DNA of 64,000 nt from Biomphalaria glabrata (GCF_947242115.1 NC_074715.1:30329827-30393826); one strand, 5' to 3'; positions 1-10,649 are shown, counted from the stretch's first letter. The notes: generated from the sequence alone by a model not told the origin. A program made the numbers and translations.

Positions 1-230
1 AACTCGTGGGGACTGCCAATAGACTAGAGTCACTATACGGAAATAGAACGCGGAGGTAGTTCAAATACTTTTGACTATAACCTGTTGACTGCACAGGTTC
101 CGGTCAGTAGGTTTAAACATCAAAACGTAACTCCCTTTTTTTTTTTTCAAAGCAACACTGACGATATATCTGTGTGTGTTGAATAACAGAATGTTTTCCC
201 GGATACTAAAATTTTGTTACGATGTTACAT
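1..230 (+). repeat. Dispersed duplicate of 31074-31290
   Basis: The first ~200 bases match 31074-31290 in the same orientation, including a shared CACAGG block, a TCAGT block and CAAAACGTAA. No reading frame is conserved between the copies. The 31-kb copy lies about 85 bases downstream of a TATAAAA motif. It may be part of a larger repeat or a segmental duplicate; the source is unknown. Confidence 0.5.
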
Positions 231-295
231 TTTTAGGTTTACGTTTAATGGTCATAAAGATATTGATGCCACAAGTAAGAGATTTAAAAATCCTT

Positions 296-420
296 TAAAA
301 AAAAGAAAGCTTATCTAAGGGAAAAAACTCCGCACTTAGAACTATATTTCTCAATAATGTAAAAGTTATTTCCCTTATTCGATATAAAAAAAATTACTAA
401 AAATTAATTGAATAATTTGT
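296..420 (+). repeat. MITE-like piece (family F)
   Basis: The block runs from GCTTATCTAAGGG through CTCAATAATGTA to TTATTTCCCTTATTCGATAT. Related text recurs near 17285-17370 and 54510-54600. In other copies it is joined to a segment containing TTGATCCGAGAATGGG and GACA repeats, so I treat it as one end of a dispersed non-coding element. Confidence 0.5.
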
Positions 421-423
421 TAA

Positions 424-770
424 TTTTTAGCGGCCCCCGAAAGGGGAAAAGACGCTATTAGTTTTGTGCGAAATGTCTGTCCGTCTGACCGTCTGTCCGT
501 CCGTCCCGTTTAGATCTCGTAAACTAGAAAAGATATTGAAAATCCGACATCACAATATTTTAGACCATTCAAAGTTCTGATGCAACGGCTACTTTTTTTT
601 TCTGAAAGCGAAAAATCTAATTTTTAAAATCAGTTATGCAAGCAGTTTTTTAAAGTGAAAAAGCTAATTAGTATGCATTATAAGTTAGACCTAATTTAAA
701 ATGAATAGTGATCTTATAAACTACATTTTCATAAACAATTTTTTTATTGCGGAAATTTTTTTTTTTTTTT
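424..770 (+). repeat. Interspersed element with GC-rich terminal hairpin (family G)
   Basis: It begins TTTTTAGCGGCCCCCGAAAG, can fold into a short hairpin (CCCC/GGGG), then carries a GTCCGTCTG-type simple repeat, AGATCTCGTAAACTAG and GCAACGGCTAC. Related copies lie at 6757-7070 (+), 26870-27200 (+), 52540-52722 (-) and 57840-58035 (-). No protein is encoded. The superfamily is not established. Confidence 0.7.
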
Positions 771-850
771 TTTTTTTTTTAGGATTCGAATAAGAGATTG
801 AGTCTTTTCAAAACAATTGGATCAATTTTAAGACATCAGTTAGGCCAAGG

Positions 851-1362
851 GAGGCGCGGTGGCTGAACGGTAAAGCGCTTGGCTTCCGAACTGGGGGTCC
901 GGGTTCAAATCCTGGTGAAGACTGGGATTTTCAACTTTGGAATCTTTGGGCGCCTCTGAGTCCACTCAGCTCTAATGGGTACCTGACATTAGTTGGGGAA
1001 AAGTATAGGCGGTTGGTCGTTGTGCTGGCTACATGACACCCTCGCTAATCGTAGGCCACAAAAACAGATGAACTTTACATCATCTGTCCTATAGACCACA
1101 AGGTCTAAAAGGGGAACTAGTTAGGCCAGGTTCACATCTAACTTTACATTCACTTTCACCTATCCTTTGATCTGCGGGACCGTTGGGGCACTACACAAGA
1201 TCTGTTAACCTTCTTTCTCCATTCTTATCTCTCATTTGTCTTTGATATAATTTCATTTGCATGTTCTTTCTAAAAATATTGAAGCCTGCCTGGATGGACC
1301 TTTTCGGGGGCCGATTTTGAGTTTGTGTTTCCACACAAACTGTTTTTTTGTAACCTTGTTTT
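851..1362 (+). repeat. tRNA-derived SINE, full length
   Basis: A tRNA-like head contains box A (TGGCTGAACGG, 860-870) and box B (GGTTCAAATCC, 902-912). Next comes a central domain (about 970-1120) with GGTACCTGACATTAG and AACTTTACATCATCTG, which resembles the conserved centres of metazoan V-type SINEs as I recall them. The tail contains a stem-loop (1319-1341) and ends TGTAACCTTGTTTTAA. Copies occur at 26370-26738 (-) and, internally deleted, at 27275-27443 (+). Confidence 0.8.
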
Positions 1363-1389
1363 AATTTACTCATGTATTTGTTAGGTACA

Positions 1390-1650
1390 ATGTAATATTT
1401 TGAAGTTCCAACTTGATCCGAGAATGGGTGTGAGAGAAAAAACGTGTTTAATAATCTAAGGGGACGAATACTGAAGAATTAATTGCTTTCGTTTCTATCA
1501 AGCAAAATAACTAATTACCAGTAATTAATTGTCTTAATGGTTTTTTTTTAATTGATACATGTCTTGTCTATTCCAATGAATAATTGTGTAAAGTTTCAAC
1601 TTGATCCGAGAATGGGTGAGGGAGAAATACAAACTTTTTACCAGACAGGC
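1390..1650 (+). repeat. Family F repeat, two tandem modules
   Basis: Two copies of a module ending TTGATCCGAGAATGGGTG (near 1410 and 1598) are separated by AATTAATTGTC-type AT-rich sequence. The second runs directly into the GACA-type minisatellite at 1645, as if the minisatellite grew out of the GACAGACAG that normally ends this family. Confidence 0.6.
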
Positions 1651-2155
1651 AGACAGAGAGATAGACAGACAGGCAGACAGAGAGATAGACAAACAGGCAG
1701 ACAGAGAGATAGACAAACAGGCAGACAGAGAGATAGACAAACAGGCAGACAGAGAGATAGACAGACAGGCAGACAGAGAGATAGACAGACAGGCAGACAG
1801 AGAGATAGACAAACAGGCAGACAGAGAGATAGACAGACAGGCAGACAGATAGATAGACACACAGGCAGACAGAGAGAAAGACAGACAGGCAGACAGAGAG
1901 ATAGACAGACAGGCAGACAGAGAGATAGACACACAGGCAGACAGATAGATAGACACACAGGCAGACAGAGAGAAAGACAGACAGGCAGACAGAGAGATAG
2001 ACAAACAGGCAGACAGAGAGATAGACAGACAGGCAGACAGATAGATAGACACACAGGCAGACAGAGAGATAGACAGACAGGCAGACAGAGAGATAGACAG
2101 ACAGGCAGAAAGAGAGATAGACAGACAGGCAGACAGAGAGATAGACAGAAAGGCC
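1645..2155 (+). repeat. 24-bp minisatellite, ~21 copies
   Basis: The unit is about CAGGCAGACAGAGAGATAGA plus CAGA, with variants (ACAAACAGG, ACACACAGG, AGATAGATAG). The 24-base period is a multiple of three, so several frames stay open on both strands. These give low-complexity peptides and are not genes. Confidence 0.95.
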
Positions 2156-2159
2156 TACT

Positions 2160-3270
2160 GAGTTCATATAAGTTTTGCAATTTAAAAAATGGCTTTATTC
2201 TCACTAACTTTTAGGTAAAAAAAATAAATTTTTAATTTATTTTTTTTGGTTTGTGTGTATATATGTGTGTGTGATCATTTTTTTTTTAAATTTAAAAAAT
2301 ATTGATTCTATGCACACAAAAAAAGTTCAATGCTAACTCCAAGCTATCGGACCAGTAGATGGACGAGCTCATGAACTCAAGTCGTCCAAACAAGTTTTCA
2401 TCCAGGTACAAATATAAAAACATTTCAATCTGGAATGCTTACCAAAAGAACCGCACACAAAAAAACTCTCATACTTTCTAATTTCAATTTTCATACTTTT
2501 TTTTTTAACAACAAAAAATGTACCGATTTGGATGCTTTTAAAATATATTGATGTCTTTGCTTAGAGTTTCCCTTACGTTTTAATGTTGATGTGTACACAC
2601 TGACCAACATGATCGCTATAGAATATGGCTACTGTAGTGTTGCATCACTCAAAAATATTTCTTTATAGTACGATACGACATGAAACCTAATAGAGGTATT
2701 GATCTTTTTTTCCATTATGAAGGCCTATGCAACATTGATTTCAATAATTGCTTTTATCACATAGAGTCATAAAACCAAGCCAAAATTATTTTTTTGACTG
2801 TTGTTGTTTTTTTGGCATAAGTTATTATTACAGGAAGTTAATTAATTACTCATTTACAATTTGATATTCATTTTTATGTTTGTGTGTTATTTGAGTTATA
2901 GAGGTTTCGTAAAAATTTGTAGAGCCTACAAAGAAATGACCTTAAAAAGTATATTGGCCATAAATCCTTAAAGCGATTGAAAATTGTTCTACTTGTATTC
3001 GAAATTGAACTGAGATTTCCTACACGCAGTATTCAGACACATGTAAAAGAACTAAGTTTGATATCGAAATACAAGTGAATGTTTAATCTTTGTATTATTT
3101 GATTTGACCACTTTTAGTTCATAATAATACCGACATGGCATAAACAAATCCCTCCTTCGAGCCTTCTTTTGGCAGCACGTCGTGTTGTGAGCGTGCCACA
3201 CAGGATGAGAACCGCTGAGGTACATCGATCTATTTATCAATGAGAGTGGTCAAGCAATCTCCAGAGCGAG
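2160..3270. other. Intergenic, no gene seen
   Basis: AT-rich single-copy-looking sequence upstream of the first CBM14 gene. No open frame has splice-site or domain support, and no repeat was recognised apart from short homopolymer and TG runs (2250-2275). Confidence 0.5.
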
Positions 3271-3279
3271 AAACGAGGA

Positions 3280-3285
3280 TATAAG
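3280..3285 (+). promoter_or_regulatory. Candidate TATA box of CBM14 copy 1
   Basis: TATAAG lies about 87 bases upstream of the ATG at 3367, implying initiation near 3310. A pyrimidine run ending TTCTTTCAG lies 9 bases before the ATG, so the leader may be spliced, but no good matching donor was found. Confidence 0.4.
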
Positions 3286-3366
3286 AAGACACACTTGTTT
3301 CCCCGCAAAGTTTTCTACTGAATATATTCCATATCTGAGGTTTCTTTTTTCTTTCAGATTTTCAAA

Positions 3367-4868
3367 ATGTTGCAAGGTCTTCTGTTGGCTGCTTTGATTG
3401 ATTTGGTTTTTTCATCGGTAGCCAGTAAGTCGCGAGTTTTAAACGTTTTTTTAACTATTCTAAAACTAAATATTCTAAATCGTTCAAAAAATATGAGATG
3501 ACTTTATTGAACTTTATTAAATGATATTGATTGTATACTAGATGCATTCCCCCCCCCCAAAAAAAAAAGGCTTGAATTTGAATGTCCATGAATTCTAGTA
3601 CCTGTTACGTGGAATTAGAACGGTCCGCTCTTTCTCCCTCTCTGTCTCTCCCTCCTTCTCTTTCTCTTTCTCCCATTCTCTCTCAGGATCCCCCTTTTCT
3701 TTTACACTCTGCGCATCGTAATGCTCTCCCATGTAGATATTTAAATTGAATTGAGCAGCTCCATCTATCTCCCTCTCTTCTTCTCTCTATTTCTCTTTCT
3801 CTTCACTCCTTCTCTCTCTCTCTAGAATTCCACACTTTTTGCACCCTTTGCATCACAGGTCTTGTCGACACAGACTTTCGCCGCGAATTGGAACAGCCTG
3901 TTTTTTTTAACGCCCTATGCCCCACATGCACACACAATTTCGGTCCGTAAATTCTAGAATCACTTTTCTCTCCCAACTTTACAATAAAAATGTTCGTGTG
4001 ACTGTAGTTAGCAACAATCTTTTGGTTTCTTCATATCGAAATATTTTGTTACTTTTCGACTCCTTTCAGCTGTATATCTTTCTCTCATACTTCTTCTCTT
4101 TTCCTTCTCTCTCTCTTTTCTGCATCCTATAAATAGTAGGTAGGCTTACTAAAACAATATTGATAGAGTTTAACAAACTGGAGGAAATCAGCCCATCAGT
4201 GAAATTACTTCACATCTAGAAACAGCTTTGACTGCAAGAGACTCGATAAGAGGATCTAGATTTAGAAGACGATGCACACCATTGTATTCAAGTTTTAAAT
4301 GAATGCGGAAATACCCGAAAACCTTTAGTCCGTTCAAAATAAATATGTTCTCGTTCTCTAGCCAAGTTTAAATGTATTTCTTTTTTATTTTACTGTAATG
4401 TATTAAAACGGTCAAACTCGAAGTTTTCCTAGTGTGGTTATCGATCTAGTAAATCTTTTCCCAACGATGCACACCAACTGTCAAATTTCAAGAAAAATCA
4501 TTAGAGCCGTATTCGAGATCCTTCCTCTGGTTCCACCCAGAAGGTTTTTCCCACCCAGAACTTTCCAAAAGTTATAAGTTGAATATTGTAAAAATATAAT
4601 TATACTTTGTTTTTCTTCAGAAGATTATGGCCTCACTGTATGCGCCACTGCGGAATCAGAGTTGAGCGTTCAGCCTGAAGCTTGTCACAAGTACTACAAC
4701 TGCTCCGACTCAACCCCACGTGGTGGGCTGAGTTTGCTGGGGCCCTACGAGAAGATGTGTCCGTACCCTCAGTTGTTCGATGCGACCGAGTTAAAGTGCA
4801 AGACTTTTAAAGAAGCCAACTGTGGACCGAACAGAATAGTATTCAAAGACAGGTGTACGGCTTTCTAG
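3367..4868 (+). CDS. CBM14 copy 1, short secreted form (101 aa, two exons)
   Basis: Exon 1 (3367-3424) encodes a signal peptide (MLQGLLLAALIDLVFSSVA) and stops at a GTAAGT donor in phase 1. Exon 2 starts at 4621 after TTTTTCTTCAG and encodes one peritrophin-A/CBM14 module, with cysteines in VCATAES, EACHKYYNC, MCPYPQLFD, LKC, ANC and DRC, ending at TAG 4866-4868. An AATAAA follows at 4931. The aromatic pair before the third cysteine and the MCPYPQLFD stretch match exon 3 of copy 2 and of copy 3 closely. The family binds chitin; a secreted role is inferred. Copies 2 and 3 have a further module before this one, missing here. They splice out at the codon after RF/KDK; the matching site here (4854|GTACGG) is a poor donor, so the frame probably reads through to the stop. 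Whether the short form is expressed is unknown. Confidence 0.7.
3605..3840 (+). repeat. Pyrimidine-rich tract in intron 1
   Basis: Long runs of CTCT, TTCTC and CCCTC occupy most of 3625-3690 and 3770-3830 on the coding strand of copy 1. A comparable tract lies in the last intron of copy 3 (40042-40360; pyrimidine-rich on its coding strand). Confidence 0.8.
4240..4600 (+). repeat. Dispersed repeat shared with 11230-11500 and 51400-51560
   Basis: The closing part contains CTGTCAAATTTC, a short A-rich stretch, then TTAGAGCCGT.TTCGAG and GGTTCC. The same order is seen at 11390-11460 (+) and, inverted, at 51410-51500. It ends just before the exon 2 acceptor. It resembles the 3' end of a non-coding retroelement, but the family is not identified. 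Confidence 0.5.
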
Positions 4869-4930
4869 AATGGAACGTTCAGATATTACGTTACGCCCAA
4901 AAAATTACTTTTTGCCCCCTCCCCCTTGTA

Positions 4931-4936
4931 AATAAA
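4931..4936 (+). terminator. Poly(A) signal for the short form of copy 1
   Basis: AATAAA lies 63 bases after the stop at 4868, in the usual range for cleavage shortly downstream. It supports a two-exon transcript. Confidence 0.55.
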
Positions 4937-5094
4937 TCGTAACAAATTTTCATACACTCTCGCCCCTTAGTCGATACGTAATATCCAAACGTTGTAAAAT
5001 GTAATTTTGTCGAAAGTCGATAAATCTAAGTGACTTAACTAACCTTTTCTTATAGAGTAAATACTAACTCCATGAGCTGAATTTAAGGAAGAAC

Positions 5095-5249
5095 CAGTGC
5101 TGTATCTAGACTTGAAAAGGACTTATGCCATTTGAGATACGGGGCACTTTTGTGGCCCTTTATAAGTCCAGATTTTATATGTCAGTGCTAAATATTCCTT
5201 GGGGGCCCTAAGCTATTGATTGTGCTGTCTATAGGTAGATCTGGCCCTT
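5095..5249 (+). mobile_element. hAT-type MITE, 155 bp
   Basis: It starts CAGTGCTGTATCTAGAC and ends GATCTGGCCCTT. The 8 bases GGAAGAAC are repeated exactly on both sides (5087-5094 and 5250-5257), the target duplication expected for hAT. An inverted relative lies at 28032-28177. It is non-coding. Confidence 0.8.
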
Positions 5250-5639
5250 GGAAGAACCTATTTAAAAGAGACTTATACAAACCTTCAACAATGTTTTTAA
5301 TAAACGGGAAATAAAAGGAAAAAAAAAGAAGGGACAAACTAGATGTCTATATTCAGTATCCAGGTAACATGCTAAGTTTATTTAGGCTGTCACAGCCATC
5401 AAGTCTTTTCTTAAAATACACCAAGAAGTAATTGCATAATTTAAAATCTTTTTTTTTTTATTTGGTAGTTTTAAGATTAGGCTTACGCAAGAGATCTATT
5501 ATTACAATTGATACTATTCATTTCAATTTACAAATGAAGTCAAACTAAACTACTACATTGATCTTCACATATTTCCTTGTGTAGGGTTACATAGAAAACG
5601 TGATTATACTCACTGTGACATTGTTTTGAAAGTTCAACT

Positions 5640-6745
5640 AGGGCCGGCTTTAAGCATAGGCAGACTAGGCAGGCGCCTAGGGCCTTCAATTGGTGGGGGC
5701 CTCGCACAAGAACAAAAATTTTCCACAAAACAAATTTAAAAATCTGGATCAGATCTCCATCACAGCAGAGATGTCTACTAGCCAAGATCTAAGTATCTAC
5801 TATAACTAACACAGCAGAGATGTCTACTAGCCAAGATCTAAGTATCTACTATAACTAAACACAGCAGAGATGTCTACTAGCCAAGATCTAAGTATCTAGT
5901 ATAACTAACACAGCAGAGATGTCTACTAGCCAAGATCTAAGTATCTACTATAACTAACACAGCAGAGATGTCTACTAGCCAAGATCTAAGTATCTACTAT
6001 AACTAACACAGCAGAGATGTCTACTAGCCAAGATCTAAGTATCTACTATAACTAAACACAGCAGAGATGTCTACTAGCCAAGATCTAAGTATCTACTATA
6101 ACTAACGCAGCAGAGATGTCTACTAGCCAAGATCTAAGTATCTACTATAACTAACACAGCAGAGATGTCTACTAGCCAAGATCTAAGTATCTACTATAAC
6201 TAACACAGCAGAGATGTCTACTAGCCAAGATCTAAGTATCTACTATAACTAACACAGCAGAGATGTCTACTAGCCAAGATCTAAGTATCTACTATAACTA
6301 ACACAGCAGAGATGTCTACTAGCCAAGATCTAAGTATCTACTATAACTAAACACAGCAGAGATGTCTACTAGCCAAGATCTAAGTATCTACTATAACTAA
6401 ACACAGCAGAGATGTCTACTAGCCAAGATCTAAGTATCTACTATAACTAAACGTTTATTTGTGAAAGTTAAGATGTACTTGTTAGAATACTTTTGTTAGA
6501 AGAGCATTGTTGCTTCCTATTGGTAAACATGTCAGAACGTTATATCGAGTCTGATGCATCCATATGCAAACGAAATGCCAAGAGGTTAACTTTTTACAAT
6601 TTCGTTTCTCATCACAGTTGATTGTTTCAACCAAACGATTGAAATTGGGTTATTTTATTGACAAGGTGTTTCACTTTTATTTTCTATTTTATTTGGGGCC
6701 GAATTCCCTTCGCCTAGGGGCTCCAATTACTTAAGGCCGGCCATG
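5640..6745. mobile_element. Non-autonomous hAT-like element carrying a minisatellite
   Basis: The left end AGGGCCGGCTTTAAG and the inverted right end CATGGCCGGCCTTAAG form terminal repeats. The flanks GTTCAACT (5632-5639) and GTTTAACT (6746-6753) match at 7 of 8 bases. The interior is mostly a 49-bp array. It lies inside the large intron of CBM14 copy 1. Confidence 0.75.
5761..6451 (+). repeat. 49-bp minisatellite, 14 near-identical copies
   Basis: The unit begins CACAGCAGAGATGTCTACTA and ends CTACTATAACTAA. Copy starts are spaced 49 or 50 bases; the extra base is one A. Copies are almost identical, pointing to recent expansion or homogenisation inside the hAT-like element. Confidence 0.95.
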
Positions 6746-6756
6746 GTTTAACTATT

Positions 6757-7070
6757 TTTAGCGGCCCCCGTAAGGGGAAAAAGCCGCTATTAGGTTTGTG
6801 CAAAATGTCCGTCTGTCCGTCTGTCCGTCTGTCTGTCTGTCCGTCTGTCCGTCTGTCCGTCTGTCACACTCAGATCTCGAAAACTAGAAGAGATATGAAA
6901 AATATTATTTCATCATTAAATGCGGCTTGAAAAGTTTAGGTGCAACGGCTACTTTTGGTTTTCTAAAAGCAAACCGTTTAATTTATAAAATTAATTATGC
7001 AAGCGATTTTTTCATAAAAATACACCAATTCTAAAACAATTGGTAAATGTAAGGGAGGCAATGTTACAAT
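6757..7070 (+). repeat. Family G element
   Basis: It starts TTTTTAGCGGCCCCCGTAAG immediately after the target duplication of the 5640-6745 element. Its head can pair as AGCGGC/GCCGCT with an inner CCCC/GGGG. The GTCCGTCT simple repeat here is expanded to about 60 bases, longer than in the copies at 424 and 26870. Confidence 0.7.
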
Positions 7071-7389
7071 AAGCTAACAAAGATGGACAATTGTTGTGTA
7101 TTTTTAGTATCACTAAGTCAAATATATTGATAAAATGTACAAGAAATGTTTACAACAAATATAAATAATAGTTAAAGGTGTTTTTTCTGGTCAATTAGCT
7201 GATAAAATTAAAAGAAAACATTTCTGTTTGTTTATAAAGGCTAATAATGCATTTTGTATGTAAATATCACGCACATTTTTTAAAATGGTCTTTTTATGCA
7301 GCGACTTTCGTGCAGTAGCGTAACGTCGCAACTTGACAGGGTGCTACACCAATTCCTTAAACTTTTTTAAAAAATCAGATTTTATTTAT

Positions 7390-8679
7390 TTTTTGTTTAG
7401 TGCCCCCATCCAAATAAAAGAAGATTATTTTTGTGCGTTTTGTCTGTTGGTCGGTCTGTCCGTCACGATTAGATTAACAAATAACACTAGAGGCTATTGT
7501 AAATTTGATTTAACCTTTAATTTTTCATTCAGAAATATTGCAATAGTTTTAAGTATCTATAATAGATTGTTCCGGATGTTTTGTGAAAAACAAATCAATG
7601 CTAATGAATATTTGTTTGCTCTTCTAACTTATATTAGATTTTATTTCCATGCTTAAACGTTGCAAGAAACACACGATCTTTAATATATTGTTCCGGTTTT
7701 TAATGTAAATAGCAATATAAATGCTAAATTAAAATATCTATACAGATTTATATTTCATTAACTATAAAGTTGTTCCGGATATTGTTTTATAAAAAATAAA
7801 TTTTGTCAAATGATTGTTTGAAATCGCATTATTGACTAATATTACACTTATATTCTTTGACACAACGTCACTATAGTTTATTTATCAATATCAATTGTTC
7901 CGAATTTTCAATTTAAAACAACTTTATGTCAAATAATTTTTTTTCAAAAATATCAACAATAGGTTATTCAGGATTTTAAAATAAGAAAGTAATTAACTAG
8001 AAACGACTATTGAAAATCAATTTTTAGACTTATTTTACAGTTAATTTTCTTGTCGAAATATAATAAAAGTTGTTTAATCGGTAAATAATGTTCCGGATTT
8101 TGTTTCGAAAAAGAAATCGAACTACATTACCTTAATTTTCTTACAAATCGTCGCCAAAAATGATCCGAATTTTATATGAAAAATCTAATAACGCTAATAA
8201 ATGTTTGAAATCCCTCTTGTAATAAATAAAACAAATATTTTTCTCATTTACGAAAATTGGTTGTTCCGGATTTTTTATGAAAAATAGTTTAACATTTAAC
8301 TTTCTAGCTAAAACGTTAGAAAATCTAATTATTGTTAATATATATTATGCTCCGATTTTTAAGGAAAACAACTTCCTAACACCAAAGTATGGTTTGAAAA
8401 AACCTCCATAAGGCTATGGTACATGTAATTTTCATAACAGACCATCCCACAAATTTAATTAACGGCATTTGATTAATCTGGAATTCTTATTTTCTCTCAC
8501 TATAAATATATAAACATTCGGAACAATCTATTATAGAAACTTAAAACTAATGCGATGTTTCGGAAGGGAAATTAAATTTTAATCAGATTTTCAATAGCTT
8601 TTAGTCTTTTTTTTTTCTCGCTATTAACATAACGGACAGACAGACTGACAGACAAAACAAAAAAAAGCGTCTTTAATCC

Positions 8680-8680
<1 letters not shown>
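7390..8680. mobile_element. Foldback-type element with ~170-bp inverted arms
   Basis: The left arm (about 7395-7580) and right arm (about 8510-8680) are inverted copies. Both contain AGTTTTAAGT(A/T)TCTATAAT followed by AGATTGTTCCG, and both have a GTCTGT-type run nearer the end. Between them GTTCCGGATTTT-like motifs recur irregularly (about 7570, 7690, 7774, 7898, 8091, 8265) as a decayed tandem array. No protein is encoded. Confidence 0.6.

Positions 8681-8682
<2 letters not shown>

Positions 8683-8762
<80 letters not shown>
8683..8762. repeat. (TA)n microsatellite
   Basis: A pure TA run of about 40 units between the foldback element and the 147-bp satellite. Confidence 0.95.
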
Positions 8763-8766
<4 letters not shown>

Positions 8767-8780
8767 GTAACTAGCCCATC

Positions 8781-9440
8781 AAATGAAATGCTAAAAGAAC
8801 AAACTCGGTGCACCAATGTCTATGATCCCTCGAGAAGCTGCTCGTAAAGATTACATTTTTTAGTCTAACTAGGACGTGTGACGTAATGGAATTTTTTTCC
8901 TTTGACGTCATATAGAGTTAATTCTTTAAATGAAATGCTAAAAGAACTCACTCGGTGCACCAATGTCTATGAACCCTCGAGAAGCTGCTCGTATAGAAGA
9001 CATTTTTTAGTCTAACTAGGACGTGTGACGTAATGGAATTTTTTTCCTTTGACGTCATATGGAGTTAATTCTTTAAATGAAATGCTAAAAGATCTCACTC
9101 GGTGCACCAATGTCTATGAACACTCGACAAGCTGCTCGTATAGATGACATTTTTTAGTTTAACTAGGACGTGTGACGTAATGGAATTTTTTTCCTTTGAC
9201 GTCATATGGAGTTAATTCTTTAAATGAAATGCTAAAAGAAATCACTCGGTGCACCAATGTCTATGAACCCTCAACAAGCTGCTCGTATAGATGATATTTT
9301 TTAGTCTAACTAGGCCGTGTGACGTGGTGGATTTTTTTCCTTTGACGTCATATGGAATAAATTCTTTAAATGAAATGCTAAAACAACTCGGTATAGTAAT
9401 GTTTATTAAACCTTGTAATGTTACTCGCATTTTAAAAAGA
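8781..9440 (+). repeat. 147-bp tandem satellite with CRE-like sites
   Basis: About 4.5 units start with AAATGAAATGCTAAAA at 8781, 8928, 9075, 9222 and 9368. Each full unit carries TGACGTAA (or TGACGTGG in the fourth) and, 24 bases later, the palindrome TGACGTCA (8903, 9050, 9197, 9343). TGACGTCA is the consensus CREB/ATF binding site. The array sits in the big intron of copy 1. Regulatory function is not shown. Confidence 0.9.
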
Positions 9441-9444
9441 CATA

Positions 9445-9720
9445 ATAGCTAGATTTAGATCTAATCTAGATTTTATACACTAGATCTAGATTTTTTTTAC
9501 ACTAGAGCTAGATTTTTTACACTAGATCTAAATTTTTTTCTTACACTAGAGCTAGATTTTTAAAACTAGATTTAGATTTTAAGTTCTAATTAAAATCATT
9601 ATAGAATCTAGATTTAAAATTTCTTGGTCTAGTTTGGAATGTTTGTTGTTCTAAATTACATCTATATTATCCCAAATATATATTTTAGATCTAGATCTAG
9701 TAGATGTAGATATTGAGAGT
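9445..9720. repeat. Degenerate CTAGATCTAGA array
   Basis: TAGATCTAGA and ACACTAGAGCTAGATTTT-type units of roughly 30 bases recur from 9450 to 9580, then thin out. Similar palindromic text occurs at 51805-51865. Confidence 0.7.
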
Positions 9721-9930
9721 GCTAAATTAGTAGTTTAATTTAGGTAGATTTACATCCTCATTCTAGTTCCATTTAGGCCTAAATGAAAATGCTCAATACC
9801 AAAAGATTATCTAAAATCGCTCTTCTGACATATTGTACATATCCAGTAGTTGTCATTCCGTAATGTGTAGGTATATTATCAATTGTAGGCTATTAGTTTG
9901 TAACTAGTTTGTCATTAGATTAAGAGCAAT

Positions 9931-10092
9931 GCCTGGTCGTGCGGTTAGCGCGCAGGACTGATTATCTCTATGGTCTCGGTTTCATACCCTGCTCGATGCC
10001 ATCCTCAGTCGACCAGGGATCCGTCTCCCACGGGGGCCGCCTCTGAGTTTGTGTGGCAACACAAACTCTCTTTGTAATCTTGTTATTATTAG
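9931..10092 (+). repeat. Second tRNA-derived SINE with hairpin tail
   Basis: A tRNA-like head (GCCTGGTCGTGCGGTTAGCG) has a B-box-like GGTTTCATACC at 9978-9988. The tail holds a perfect 10-bp stem-loop, GAGTTTGTGT/ACACAAACTC with loop GGCA (10045-10068), then TTTGTAATCTTGTTATTATT. The head matches the SINE at 31887; the tail matches the SINE at 851. Confidence 0.75.
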
Positions 10093-10099
10093 AGTCATG

Positions 10100-10649
10100 T
10101 CTAAACCAATCCTATGTAAGTAATGCACCGTGGACCGTGGCTGTACAGTAGCGTTGTTAAGTTGACGGAAGTCAAGTCTACTTCCTTCAAACTCAATCCC
10201 TGAAAATGATTTATAGATCTAACTCTAAATGGGAAATAAATTACTGTATAAAAAAAAAAGAATCTTGAATGTAAACTACATGGCTACTTATGTCTCGGAA
10301 GACAATGATGAAGTCCAGATGAATCGCTTTCCTTTCGTCTGAATATTCTTTAAAATATTGTTTAGATGGCCAGCGTATTTGTTTACACATCTTTTTAAGG
10401 TATTGAACTAAATTTTCCCGGAAAGCCCAGGTTTAGAACGTAATATAATCTTTAAATCTTTTCTAACCTACTTAAACAGTTTACTGGACAAAGTGCAGTA
10501 GTGCGTGACATTTAACTTTAATTACCAAGTTGGAGCCCGTAGATTATATTTAGTTTAACATGAAATAAAGAGGACAAATATCTTGAATAAATGTCAAAAT
10601 ACATGTCTGAATACTAGTATTTTTTATAGTCATTGTTTCTCTCAATCAG
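10100..10649. other. Intron sequence, nothing recognised
   Basis: AT-rich sequence between the SINE and the third-exon homologue. No repeat or coding signal identified. Confidence 0.5.

Noticed and set aside
424-460. Family G as a Helitron 3' end
   Set aside because: The inverse reads as a hairpin followed by CTAA, which is suggestive, but the base following is not consistently T and no partner 5' TC end was found.
851-925. tRNA gene
   Set aside because: Box A and box B are present, but the head continues into a SINE body, recurs at 26738 and 27275, and the arms do not pair fully.
1534-2214. Long open frames on both strands (up to 220 codons)
   Set aside because: They are the 24-bp minisatellite read in frame; the peptides are pure 8-residue repeats with no other coding sign.
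5761-6451. CRISPR array
   Set aside because: The 49-bp units are contiguous tandem copies with no variable spacers, in a eukaryotic intron.
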